64,000 nt of DNA, from the NCBI GenBank assembly GCA_928212115.1, contig CAKMRJ010000001.1, positions 189,035,478 to 189,099,477 of the forward strand. The letters run 5' to 3'. The number at the start of each line of letters is the position of its first letter. The first letter of the stretch is position 1. Below are positions 22,584 to 32,874 of the stretch, piece by piece. The stretch is from Lactuca virosa (taxonomy: Eukaryota; Streptophyta; Magnoliopsida; Asterales; Asteraceae). The translations under genes and the position numbers were made by a program. The notes below the pieces were generated by a model. That model was not told where the DNA came from. It worked only from the letters and a program-made list of their open reading frames with translations, and did no database searches.

Positions 22584-24293
22584 TATAGCACCCGGTTTCC
22601 AGAATGGATTGGTATAGGCCATTAAGGAGTCAAAGGCATGATTTTTGAGTAAAACCATGGGTTACAATGTGACCATAAGGAGGTCACAACGTGACGAGTG
22701 AAGAATGAGAACGTGCATCGGGAGGAGAAGTCACGACATGACACTTAGTCATGACGTGAAAAGGTTTGCAGTCCAATCCCCTGATGTTTTAGGTTTTCCT
22801 TCGTATTTAAGCACCCTAAACTTGGATTTAGGGTTCATTTCTCAGCCTCCATCTCTCTCAAACCTTAGAAACCCTACCCTTGTTTATCTTGGTTGTTTTG
22901 GTGCTCTTTGAAGGAAGTAGGTGGAGGGTTGGTGCAAGGATCAAGTAAGTTACACTTTCTCATCTTTGATATCATCTTCTATACCATTTGTAAAGATTCA
23001 AGCTTCTACCTTTATGGTTTATTCTCTTAGATCTAAGTTGTTTTGGTCCCTTTTTGTTCATGGCTTGGATTTGAGTGAATGAATAGAATAAATTTGGCAA
23101 CTTTACGATCATCCAGAATCCCTAGAGCATCATAGCTTATGGATCTAAGTATTGGTTATGGATTTCGAATCTTGCATCAAGTTTTTTTCATTTTATTGCT
23201 TTTTTTACATAGGATAGGAAGAGGAAATGCATGAAGCATGCATGTCCGTAAAGTTGTCATTTTTATGGACCTTTGGAGTCCCTAAAGTTTCTAGAAAAGT
23301 TGGAGTCGAAGACTTGTTGGATTAAAGACTCAAACCATTAGGTTTTTGCTTCATACAGTGGTCACATCGTCCAGGATAGTCTCACAACATGACAATAGAG
23401 GATCCCTCAATTAAATTGTTTGGATGTGTTCACGGCGTGACCATGGAAGGTTCATGTCGTGATGTTAGCTGTCAAGTAATCCATGACTGAGTTAGCAGAG
23501 TAGGAGCGTACTGTAGTTAGAATCGGGCTAAGTCCGTTCTCACAACATGAACAAGGGTTGGTCACAACGTGAGGGTTCTTTGTTAGTATTGTTGGTTGTT
23601 GACTTTGAGTTTAACCATTGACTTTCAGCATGTGTTGACTTTTGCTCAAGCTAAGGGTTTTGGACTGTAGACTAAGAGGGTACTCTTTATTGATGTTAGG
23701 TTCCATGTAGGATTAGTCTTTGTTGGGTGAGAGATGTTATGTTTAGCTGCTACTTACGAGGTGTGTCTTCTCACCATACTTGTCTTTCTGGTAGTATATG
23801 CTTGTTGTGCAGTTGGGCCTTATTTTGTCGATTGTTGTTATATGTGAACCGAGTTGCTGATAACTCCTAAACTGTTGTGAGTCTATGGGACTATTGATAA
23901 TCCCCAGGGTTGCCGATAACGACCCGTGAGGTGTGCTATTAATCCACAGGGCATGTTGTTAGCTGACTAGGATCGTTGATAGTCCCCAGGGTTGCTGGTA
24001 ACCCGTAACTGATTTTTATGCTGTGTTGTATGCGATATTTCGGGGGACTCGATAAGATTTGTGCTTACAGTTGTGGATTAAATATTTTGCATGGACTTAT
24101 CAGATTGAGAAGGCAGGACTATACACACACATCAGCAGTTTTTGATTCGAGATTCCGCATTGTCCTCATTATAACCCTGATACTTGAATAACAGTTTATG
24201 AATATATGGTTTATCCTGAATGTCACTTTAATAAAAATGGATTTGATACTATTTTAAAAATGAAAATTTAGCTTGGGTTTTTGGTATGTTACA
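22584..24293 (+). repeat. Solo LTR, 1,710 bp, gypsy type
   Basis: It begins TATAGCACCC, a likely decay of TG, and ends GGTATGTTACA. Imperfect 5-bp duplications TCTCC (22579-22583) and TCTCT (24294-24298) flank it. No PBS, polypurine tract or coding region adjoins it. A TATA-like TATTTAA lies at 22804, followed by ACCCTAAA leader-like sequence. About ten copies of a GTCACAACGTGAC-type palindrome occur near 22651-22760 and 23361-23575. Length and motif type match the E6 LTR (1,711 bp), so the two are probably related families. Confidence 0.72.
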
Positions 24294-24305
24294 TCTCTGT
24301 TTAAA

Positions 24306-24720
24306 AACTATATCCTTGAAACCTCAATCCTAAAAATGCTAAAGGGACCAAGAGTACGACCATATAACAAAGTCAGAGATCCAAACGACCATATATACAA
24401 CTTCCAGCAGGAACATGCCATATTTGCATCTATACAAGGAGAAGAAGAATCCAACAAAAACTGCTTCAAGAGGTTTAACAAAATAAGAAGGAAGATGCTT
24501 AAAAGAGATGGCCCTATGATCATAGTAGATGCTTCCTATGTTTTGTTAGAAGGAGAATTGTTTAATAAGTTGGTAAGAAGAGAAGTTCAAAATGTTTAGG
24601 AAATGATATGAAAAAGTAACAGGTTCTTGAGACAGGAACAGAGAAGGCTGAGAAAGCCATAATGGAAGGAATAGTTGCATCTACTGTAGTAAGAAAATAA
24701 TATCACACCCATCGGTCCAA
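24306..24720 (+). pseudogene. Gag-like scrap, possibly Tat/Athila type
   Basis: A frame ending at 24599 reads YNKVRDPNDHIYNFQQEHA, FKRFNKIRRKM and LLEGELFNKLVRREV. These resemble the DPxDHI start and the xxRFN and F-LVRR blocks of gypsy Gag proteins of the Tat/Athila kind. After the stop the frame continues with NRFLRQEQ, which also fits. Nothing before or after can be assigned to this element. The call rests on short blocks and could be wrong. Confidence 0.4.
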
Positions 24721-24844
24721 TGTTCAACATACATCAAACAATGCTCGAATCGTCCGAAATCAGAGGTTCCCTCACAGGGGAAACCTTATCATCAAGAAAC
24801 ATATGAAGCATACTTGTTGATAAGTACTATTTAAGGAAGTAATA

Positions 24845-25039
24845 TGTAACATCCAAAAAATAGAGGTAAAATTTTTCAATATAAAAATCATCAATCTATA
24901 CAATCGGTGTCCCAATATCAACTAAAAAATAGTGTATCATAATCACATCAAAGTAAAATAGAAATCAATGAAAAAACATAAGGGGGATGTTGTATGATCA
25001 TGCCGGGCCCTTCCTTTTCGTACTAGAAGTACCTAATAT
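24845..25039 (-). repeat. E6 3' LTR, distal fragment
   Basis: The plus strand begins TGTAACATCC, the complement of the LTR 3' end. It stops at the E5 target site AATAT (25035-25039). Together with 39943-41458 it makes one LTR of about 1,711 bp. Confidence 0.78.
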
Positions 25040-25352
25040 TGTTAGAATAAATCAAGAGTTTGATCGATAGATTCAAAACAGGTAATAAAAAAAACAAAGA
25101 AGCAATGATCGAATATGTGCTTAATGATTGAAAAGCACTGCCTTTGAAGAGCTCGACTAAGAACTGCTACTATAGAGGCATAATAGGGTTACAAGCTATT
25201 GACTAGTACATTACAAAATATGGTGCATGCATGCACTATAAATACTTAAAACCTAGCACAAAATAGAACCGGGTGGACTGGCCCAGCCAGTTACAAAGAT
25301 AAACTATTTACCATACAAAAACAATATTGACACAACACTTAAATACTCAACA
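25040..25352 (-). repeat. E5 3' LTR, 313 bp
   Basis: Same length as the 5' LTR and alignable end to end, preceded by AATAT and followed by the polypurine tract. A palindromic GGTGCATGCATGCACTATAAATA block is kept in both copies. Confidence 0.92.
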
Positions 25353-25366
25353 ATCTCCCCCTTTGT
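25353..25366 (-). other. E5 polypurine tract
   Basis: The minus strand reads AAAGGGGGAGATTG directly before the 3' LTR. Confidence 0.8.
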
Positions 25367-25387
25367 ATCAACAAGAGAAGAGACCCT

Positions 25388-26822
25388 TCAGGGTTGTAGG
25401 CGCTTCTCAACTTCAAATGTTTTGGGAATTATGCTTATCAAAGTCTTGCGAACTTGAATGTACCAGTTAATCATATCCGAGAAACATTTCTTGTCCCCGG
25501 CAGAGTTCGCTTTGCATTGACCCATAAACTCCAAGATGTATTGCAGGCAAGGAGTGGAGTAAAGATGCTTATCCGAAAGGTAGAAGCAGACTCTGTGAAA
25601 ATCATCATCAGACCTTTCTTTGATTTGAAAAGCCATACACCAGACAAATTTTCGAATCCTCCCCAACTTCATCTTCTAAAAGTATTTTGGAGCATGCTTG
25701 GGCAACACAGATGGCTTCTTTCGGAGGACTACTACTATATCAATATCTAACTTTTTGTTCATATTTCTGTTCATCTTTGAGTAACAATTGAAGCAGAGAT
25801 ATCCAATCATAGGGATTCAGGCACGGCAGGTCTGCGAGTGTGAATTCAAACAGTAAACTCGCAGCTCCTCAAGCAACCTTGAAACGAGCATTAAAAAAGC
25901 CCTCAGTTTCATTTGGCCCCGAAACCTTCACAACAGGTATCTTCTCTGAGCTCTAGGTTTCGTATTGGGGATTCATGTGCTTAAGATAGAATGAAAAGCG
26001 CATTTTATCAGCACTGGCATCCGAGAGCGGAACATTCGCAACCCGGTCAAAACAGTGAAATTGAAATGCCTTCTGAGTTATGGGCAAGTGAAGATGTGAA
26101 TCCAAGTTGTTTGCCAACTCAAACGAAGTAACCGGCTCAAGTCAATACACATTCGTATTATCAATTGCTTCGTTCATAATGCGCTCCAAAGTCCACGGAG
26201 GAAATATAAGTTTCTGAGATTCCAATGTGACTTGAGCTTTTTGAAGAGCTTTTTCTCTTTCCTTTGCCTCTCTTGCAATTTGCAGGTTTTCATCGAGAAC
26301 CACATCACGATTCTTGCGCTTAAGCTTTGTAGTTTCATCTTCTTCTTCCTCATCATCATCATCCACAACTTTTTCTTTACCTTCGAACCCGAAGCTACAT
26401 TATCCTTCAGTTCGTTTACCTTGGGCTTTGGTTCATTTTCATCATAACCACCAGTTGACTTTTCAGCACCAAAAGATTTGCCTTGTTCTCCCCCTTGTTT
26501 TGGAATAGGAACATAATGTAAAACACCTTTTATTCTATCAAGCATTCAGAAGATCGACTTTAGTTTCTCAGCAAGATGCTGGCGAACAGATACAATGAGG
26601 AGGGAATCATGAGTCTCGATGAGACTGTGTAAAGAGGCATTCACATCAGCAACACAACATTTGATAACAACCTTTTCAGATTTTAGCTCGTCTATTTGTT
26701 GTTTCGCATGAGCCAATTTCGAAGATGTTATCCTCAGCTTTTCAGTTTTAACTGCGAGGGAATCCATTATGTTGCTTTCAGCGGACAAATCGGCTTGAAG
26801 TTTTTCAATCTTGGAAGAGATG
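25388..26822 (-). pseudogene. E5 third ORF, C-terminal half
   Basis: Minus-strand frames continue the third ORF beyond the nested solo LTR. Near 26546-26788 lies a heptad-rich helical stretch (TEKLRITSSKLAHAKQQIDE). Then come an acidic run (DDDDEEEEDE) followed by basic KLKRKNRD near 26300-26366, and a Glu/Lys-rich coiled-coil candidate (LQIAREAKEREKALQKAQ). The end is a Cys/aromatic-rich segment closing with EVEKRLQP at 25388, only 22 bp from the polypurine tract. Stops near 26142, 25950 and 25745 and a frame change near 26400-26546 break it. No enzyme motif or membrane segment is visible. The position after pol is that of the so-called env-like ORF of Sireviruses; I see no envelope features. 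Confidence 0.7.
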
Positions 26823-27227
26823 TGTCACACCCCCAAACCGGAACGACGGAAACGTTCGGGGGTAGAGGACGTCATGTATAGTATCACAACAATTGCATCA
26901 TAGTAATCAAATTAAACACAACCATTACATTAAGATATGAATATTTACATCTGTTTCAAACATAGTTTGTATACATCAAAAGTGGCAAAATATAAAAGAC
27001 GTGACTCTATACGCTCCGTCTTCTCAAAACTCCAGGAGGTACCTGTCTATTGATTTCCTGAGAATACAAGCGGTTTTGAAAAGAGTATCAGCATAAAGCT
27101 GGTGAGTTCATAAGCATGTTTTGTAATGAAAGCCTGTTAGTGAATCTGTAAAATGTTTGTATACTTTCCAAGAAAATCCAATATTTTCTAAAATGTTTAT
27201 TCGTTACTGTATGCATAGTATGTTATG

Positions 27228-27395
27228 TTTGAAAACCCTGGCTACCACCAGTATGTAGTATATGTTCTGTTTGAAAACCCTGGCTACCACCAGTATGTAG
27301 TATATGTTTTATTTGAAAACCCTGGCTACCACCAGTATGTAGTATATGTTCTATTTGAAAACCCTGGCTACCACCAGTATGTAGTATATGTTTTG
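27228..27395. repeat. 42-bp tandem repeat, four copies, in the solo LTR
   Basis: The unit GTTTGAAAACCCTGGCTACC plus 22 more bases is repeated four times with only scattered changes, then fades into GTTTGAAAATTACTG. The unit length is a multiple of three, which opens a spurious repetitive reading frame on the plus strand. The E1 LTR has no such array at the corresponding place. Confidence 0.88.
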
Positions 27396-27687
27396 TTTGA
27401 AAATTACTGATGTTTGTTCGGCAAAATCCTATATTTTCCCTTGAATGTGTGTTGTTTCTTTAATTGTTCTGAATCTGAAATGCACAAGTATTTCCATACT
27501 TAAGTTATTAAAGCAATTGTTCATGAAAAGTGTATTATTACGTAAATATATCGTTACTATCTACCGGCGAGTTTTATGACCATACTAAACTGATACGACA
27601 TGAATCAGACGCCAATATACTTTATGACTTTGTCACCCGTAGACCTGCCGGTCCTACTGTAGCTAGCAGCAAGGTGCGGGATTGTCA

Positions 27688-27745
27688 GTCCCGTATAGAT
27701 CTATACATAAAATCAACGCTCTCCCTCCAGGAGACTCTGGTTCAT
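27688..27745 (-). promoter_or_regulatory. Conserved LTR block around TATAGATCTATA (solo LTR copy)
   Basis: CCCGTATAGATCTATACAT followed by CGCTCTCCCTCCAGGAGACT matches the E1 LTR block at 4787 almost base for base, while neighbouring sequence is hard to align. Confidence 0.5.
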
Positions 27746-28529
27746 AAGGGTAGTCCTCCACTTAGTTATGTTTGTAAGCGCCCAAGGACGTGTCTCCCAA
27801 CTAGATTAACGACTTTACAAGTAATAATATGATAACGTAATGTTCTTTCGTACTTGAATTTCGATATATGTATTGTAGAGTGAAAATAATTATACTTAAA
27901 TAATTATTTAACATGGTATTCTTGAAATTCGTGTGAAGTAGTGTATATCATAAACTAAATCTATCATAGTTTATATGTTTATAAATATAGAATTCTGAAT
28001 TCGTAAAAACTGTGTACTGAAAACCCCAAACTATACCTATTATAGTTTGCTTGTAATGTATTGTACTTGGTTTGTGTATTGTTTCTGAAAACTATGCAAT
28101 TATATATGTTTCTTTAACAGAAATGTGTCCCTTATGCTCTGCATAATTCAAAAGGAATAAAATATCTATGTATATTGTAGAAATCATTGGACTGAAACAA
28201 TTGCATAAGTTTTATACTTATTGAAATCCTTTTTGTTTTAGTTCACAAAATCATTTGTGTTTGGCTTGTATTCCCCCCTGAAAACATTTAAAAATCATAA
28301 AAGCGTAGGGGTATGAACTCATTGATAGTTGTGTGCAAGCGTTGAATTAATGAACTGGGAGCGAAGACCCTCGAGTTGTTATACGTGGCACTTAACGGAA
28401 TCCTAATATCCATTAAATACATATATGTATCTAAATTAGTGCATATAACAACTAATTATGCTTGGGAAACACGCTAGGGACTAGGAAATACTTGAACTAA
28501 GTGTTACAATCACATATGATTAATCAAAG

Positions 28530-29195
28530 GGGAGTGTACGACCAAGGGGATGTGTGTACGGCCAAGGGTGTATGGCCCATGAGTGTACGGCCGTACACTC
28601 ATGAAGAAGTGTGCATTTTGAGGTATTTTAAGGTCCTAAGAAGCAACAAGGAAGTGTTCTTGGTCCCATGCTTAGCTTTATTGGAAGTTTAAGGCCAACC
28701 ATGAGCATCAAAGAGGGTTTACGGCCCTATGAGGTGTGTACTGCCGTACAAGGGGTGTGCGGCCGTACACCCTTCATGTTCATGCTAAGTTGGTCGATTA
28801 TAAGGTGAATCAAGGCTAGAATCGAAGATTTAGCATGTGCAACTAGTTGATAGAGGAAAAACTCTCACTTTGGAGGGCTTTTAAGGTGTGTACGGCCAAC
28901 CCTATGAAGGTGTACGGTCGTACTCCCTTCAAGATGATGAAGATCATATTGAAACATGAAGAATCAATGCTTAAATCAAGAGGTCTTTCAAGTATAACAA
29001 GCTAAAGGATGAAATACTTACGTTTTTGAAGTCTTGGAGGGTTCACTGTTGAAGAAGCTAGAGAGAGAATGGAGTGGTGTGCGGCCAAAGGAAGAAATAA
29101 ATGAAGAAAATGAAGTCTACTCATATATATAGGGGTGGTGTACGGCCATCATTGAGTGTACGGCCATACACCCATGTGTACGGCCGTACACACCA
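28530..29195. promoter_or_regulatory. Palindrome cluster GTGTACGGCCGTACAC in the solo LTR
   Basis: About 13 full or half copies lie between 28530 and 29195, on both sides of the TATA candidate at 29124. Full palindromes occur near 28581 and 29176; half sites read GTGTACGGCCAA or GTGTACGGCCAT. All keep the CGGCC core. Interpreted as a regulator binding-site cluster in U3; alternative is amplification without function. Confidence 0.55.
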
Positions 29196-29383
29196 CTTGA
29201 TGGTGTGTTTGGCCCGAATGCAACACGATGTAGTGAAATTAACTCATCCCTAAACCCAAACCTTGAATGCACTAGGCTTAGAATACTCAAACAGACCTTA
29301 AATAGGGCTAGAAGATAGCAGAAATGAGTCTGGCATTGATTGAATTGAATGGTTGTACAAGATAGAAATTTCGGGTTGTCACA

Positions 29384-31309
29384 AGATGGAGGTTTGATGT
29401 TCTGTATGAGCAGCTTGAATATCGGTACGAAGCTTCTCGAGAGAAACTTTCTCGGTTTGTATTATGGTACCAAGGCTGGTTATTACTTGGTTTGCTTTGG
29501 TTGTGTTGGTCGCGAAGGATGTGCGAAAATCAGCCATGAAGGTTTTTACATCAAAAAGTAGTTTATTGACATTTTCGGTCATTTCCTTGCAAGCTGTGGC
29601 GGAATCCTCAATTGCTTTGTTTGTTTTGTCAAGATTTACAGTGTGCTCCTTAGTGAGGGTCTCAAGAAAAGCTTTGATCGTCGCCTGAGAATAATCATTG
29701 CTAGTGGAGGCTTTGGAGGACTCAAGCAATGAATCTAACTTCTCATTGATTACCTTGAGTTTCCCTTTAATGACTGGAGCGTCATCATCACTTTAGGATG
29801 GAACATGGAAAGGGATGAAGTGAAAGTCTGCGAATTCATCCTGATCGTAACCAAATATAGTATCTGGATCATCTTCGCGGAGAGGTGAGATGGGATGCGA
29901 ATCGTGACCAAGAGTAAAACTTGAAGCACCTGCCCCCGTATCAGATATGTTGATAGAAGCTGAAGGTGCACTAGTGGTTGTGGTTGTTGTTGTTGTAGAA
30001 TCAGTGAATAATGGAGTGGACTATGTGAAGGTGGATTGGGGTTGCGAAACACCCGTAGCGACAGTTGGACAAGGAGAAATTGTGATTGGAGTGGAGATAG
30101 TAGCAATGGTTGAAGGAATAGAGAAATCCTGGAAAAAGTCATATGTGATTGGAACAGAAGTAGGCATTGAGAATGTTACCTCAGGATTGCTAGTGATTGG
30201 CTCCGAAACCATCGGATGCGAAGTCTTAGCAGTTTCATCTGTTTCATGATGTACTGGCTCTGGAATATCTGAGATGGTATTGGATTCTAAATCTTTGTGA
30301 TCACTTGGCGTTGGAGTTTGTGGCTTGCGAGCAGCTCGCTTCACCTTCTTCTTCGGTGTCTGGGCAGGTTCGGAGGGTCCTGCCTTAGTTCTTTTCTTTC
30401 CCCGTTTCTTTGGTTTATCAGTCTCCTCGAGAACCTGTCTAACTGCAGCGGTCATGAGTCGAGGTAAGCTCGGATGACTTCACTCGCAGCTGGTACATTG
30501 CAAAGCATAGACTCAGGAATAGATCCGATAAAGGTAAAATGCGAACTATCGGACAAGATGACGCTTGAAGTGTGAAACACTTGAATGTTAGCCATAATTG
30601 AACCCTCAATCACCGGAATGTTGTTGCGATCGATAGCCCTTTGAACCATTATCGTCCAAAAACCCGCAAAAGAGATCTCATTGTGCCTTAAGGTAGATAG
30701 CATGCTCTGAACAAGCTAAGCTCAGAGTACAGACCCATAATCGAGATTGACCCCTGAATAAACGCCATACATGAGTGTGAGAAACAACTTACTTGCAGAA
30801 TCTGATCATGTTACCCTCTCAGAAAATCTTTTGAAGATTAGGGTAAACATCGCATTCCACATTGGTGGAAGGTTAGGTTTCCTGAATTTTGAGACGATAG
30901 CCAAATACTCCCTGTATCCCATTTGGTAAAACATCTTCAAAATAGATGAGTTGGAGACGGATTCTGGATCGACTAGTTCACGACCTTGAGGAAGACCTAG
31001 CAGGCTAACGAACCTCGACTTAGTGATGTGGGTTATCTTGGTACCGATTTCAAAGGTAATTCTCTCTTCCCCATATTGGTAGCTTGTAGTTGAGTAGTCA
31101 TTGGACAGATGAACCAAGGGAACAATCTCAGTCTTGGTCAGAGCGTTAACCAACGGAGAACAAAAAAGGCAGTCAATGAGTGGTTGGACAAAGGCACCGC
31201 ACTGTGATGGATCAAGGTCCAAGATGAGATTCTGGTTAGCCTTGATGTTTAGCAGTGTTGATTGTACCATTTTCTTTGCGTTTGAAAGGGTTTCAGACGA
31301 GGCATCCAT
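29384..31309 (-). pseudogene. E5 third ORF, N-terminal half
   Basis: The minus-strand frame opens at ATG 31309 (MDASSETLSNAKKMVQSTLL) about 1.5 kb after the RNase H end. Residues 1-167 are open and include DLDPSQCGAFVQPLIDCLF and FEIGTKITHITKSRFVSLLG. Three in-frame stops fall near 30805, 30724 and 30718. The next block (HNEISFAGFWTIMVQRAIDR; FTFIGSIPESMLCNVP) is well formed. A basic, nuclear-signal-like stretch follows (KKRGKKRTKAG and KKKVKRAARKP, about 30330-30420), then a Ser/Thr/Pro-rich linker (about 29800-30250) and a helical, coiled-coil-like part up to the solo LTR at 29384. I recognise the protein type only as the extra ORF of Asteraceae copia elements; its biochemical role is unknown. 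Confidence 0.72.
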
Positions 31310-32870
31310 TGATGCTTAGTGAAGAGGATGATGAACAGTAGAGAGAGTAATTATCGGGAGAATTTCGAGTTCTTTTGAAAGTGGTAATGAATAATGAAGT
31401 GTCGAAATCCTTTTATACCATATGATAGGAGAGAGAAAAACCGACATTTGGCACGCGCCATAATCGCAATCTTATCCCTTATGTTTCGCCGTTTCGTATG
31501 TACACTTTCGCAATTGATCACCATTTCCTGTACTCCAAATGTGAAAGTAACCATGTAAACTGCGAACCAGACTTTTTGAAAATCACAATGCGAGAGTGTG
31601 GCAAAGATAAATAAATAAAGCAATTTATCTAAGGAATTCTAATGATGTCAATAAAGACACGAAGCAATTCGATCACGGGCAACGATCTCTTCCTTTGGAG
31701 TCCAGAGAGACTCAGAAGTGTCTGTGTAGAGTCTTGTTGAATTACGATCATCTGTTTAGTGAGAAAGAGTGACAGGCATCTTTTCATTAAGGCTCAAGGG
31801 TGGCTTTATCTTCAACCAAACTCCGAAACTCAACATGAGTCTGAATGTTCGAAAGAAGTACTTGTCTGATCAGTATAGTCATAAGAACAAGTATGTTTTG
31901 GAATAATCTGAGTGGCTGGATAAAATAGAAATCTCAAGAAAAATAAAAATGGGATCTGATTGGAAGAAATGTCTTAGGTCTAGAACATTTCATTAAGATC
32001 TCTCAAAAATAAAATAGATTTCAAGGTCCAAACCACGAATGTGGATTTTCATCAATTCAAGGGTGATTAATCTAGAACATGTTATTTGTTCACCGTCAAT
32101 TCAGAAATTCATGTTGGATTTTGGGTTTCAGTCAATTCGTGGTGATAACGAATTTAAGATCATAAACACAGAAGTTGTGTAACCACAAACCTCAGTGGTA
32201 ATATCTGAGAGTCTCAATGGTTACGTTCATGGAAACGAAAGTGATGAAGAAAAGTGGGAGGTGGTTCCGGAGAGAAATGTACCTCTGCTATGCGAAAGTA
32301 TGACCAAGCAGTCAACTCTTAACTCAATATAAGAAGAGTAAGGTAGCTCAACGACTTATGTGAATTTTCAACCTGATTGGGAAGAAATTATTGGTATTAT
32401 CGATTCATTAAGGCTTCGAACATAGATTCTCAGAGGCTTCGGACAACATGTAGCAGCATGCTTCTTGGGAAACTTAACCAGTGCAAAGATTCGGAATTTA
32501 TACCTGTCCCATCATTGAGAATTGAGAGTATTGACGAATATGAACCTTCTGTCATGCTCAATTATCTAATATTTTTGGTATTTTATAATTTTATGAAAAG
32601 AAATAAGAAAATGTTTTTGTATTTTTGAGTTTTATGAAAAAGAAATAAAAACATAAATAAAATATTTTTGAGGTTTTGATTTTCTGAAGAAAAAAAAACA
32701 GAAAATAATATGAACGGAAACATAAGAAACCAAAATGTAAAAAGGATACATGAAGTTCCTAGCCTCCGAATGAACAGTGGATTGCGAGTCGCTACGAACG
32801 TTCGCATCAATTCGCAGCATGAATAGTGGACTACGAGTATCTACGAGCGTTCGCACCCATTTGAAGTTAA
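31310..32870. other. E5 spacer between pol and the third ORF
   Basis: About 1.56 kb of AT-rich sequence with no credible gene. Near 32765-32860 a unit of about 48 bp (GTGGA-TGCGAGT-CTACGA-CGTTCGCA) is present twice in direct orientation. The spacer may hold the splice or promoter signals needed to express the third ORF; none is evident. Confidence 0.5.
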
Positions 32871-32874
32871 TGCA

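Larger units (their letters stand above)
26823..29383 (-). repeat. Gypsy solo LTR, 2,561 bp, inside E5
   Basis: On the minus strand it begins TGTGACAACCCGAAATTTC (29383) and ends GGGGGTGTGACA (26823). The perfect duplication AGATG flanks it (26818-26822 and 29384-29388). There is no internal region, so two LTRs recombined or one LTR was left behind. A TATA candidate TATATATA lies at 29124-29131. It is of the same LTR superfamily as E1 and E7. It interrupts the E5 third ORF. Confidence 0.93.

Noticed and set aside
27228..27395. CRISPR-like direct repeats
   Set aside because: The copies are contiguous with no unique spacers, and the DNA is plant nuclear sequence.
27225..27410. Plus-strand 61-codon frame with four 14-residue repeats
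   Set aside because: It is only the translation of the 42-bp tandem array inside a solo LTR.
29947..30249. Val/Gly-rich plus-strand frame
   Set aside because: Antisense of the Ser/Thr/Pro-rich linker of the E5 third ORF.
25388..31309. E5 third ORF as a captured host gene
   Set aside because: It lies exactly between pol and the polypurine tract and resembles an extra ORF I recall from related copia elements. No host homologue was recognised, though no search was possible.
25388..31309. Calling the third ORF an envelope gene
   Set aside because: No signal peptide, membrane span or cleavage site is visible; the name env-like rests on position only.
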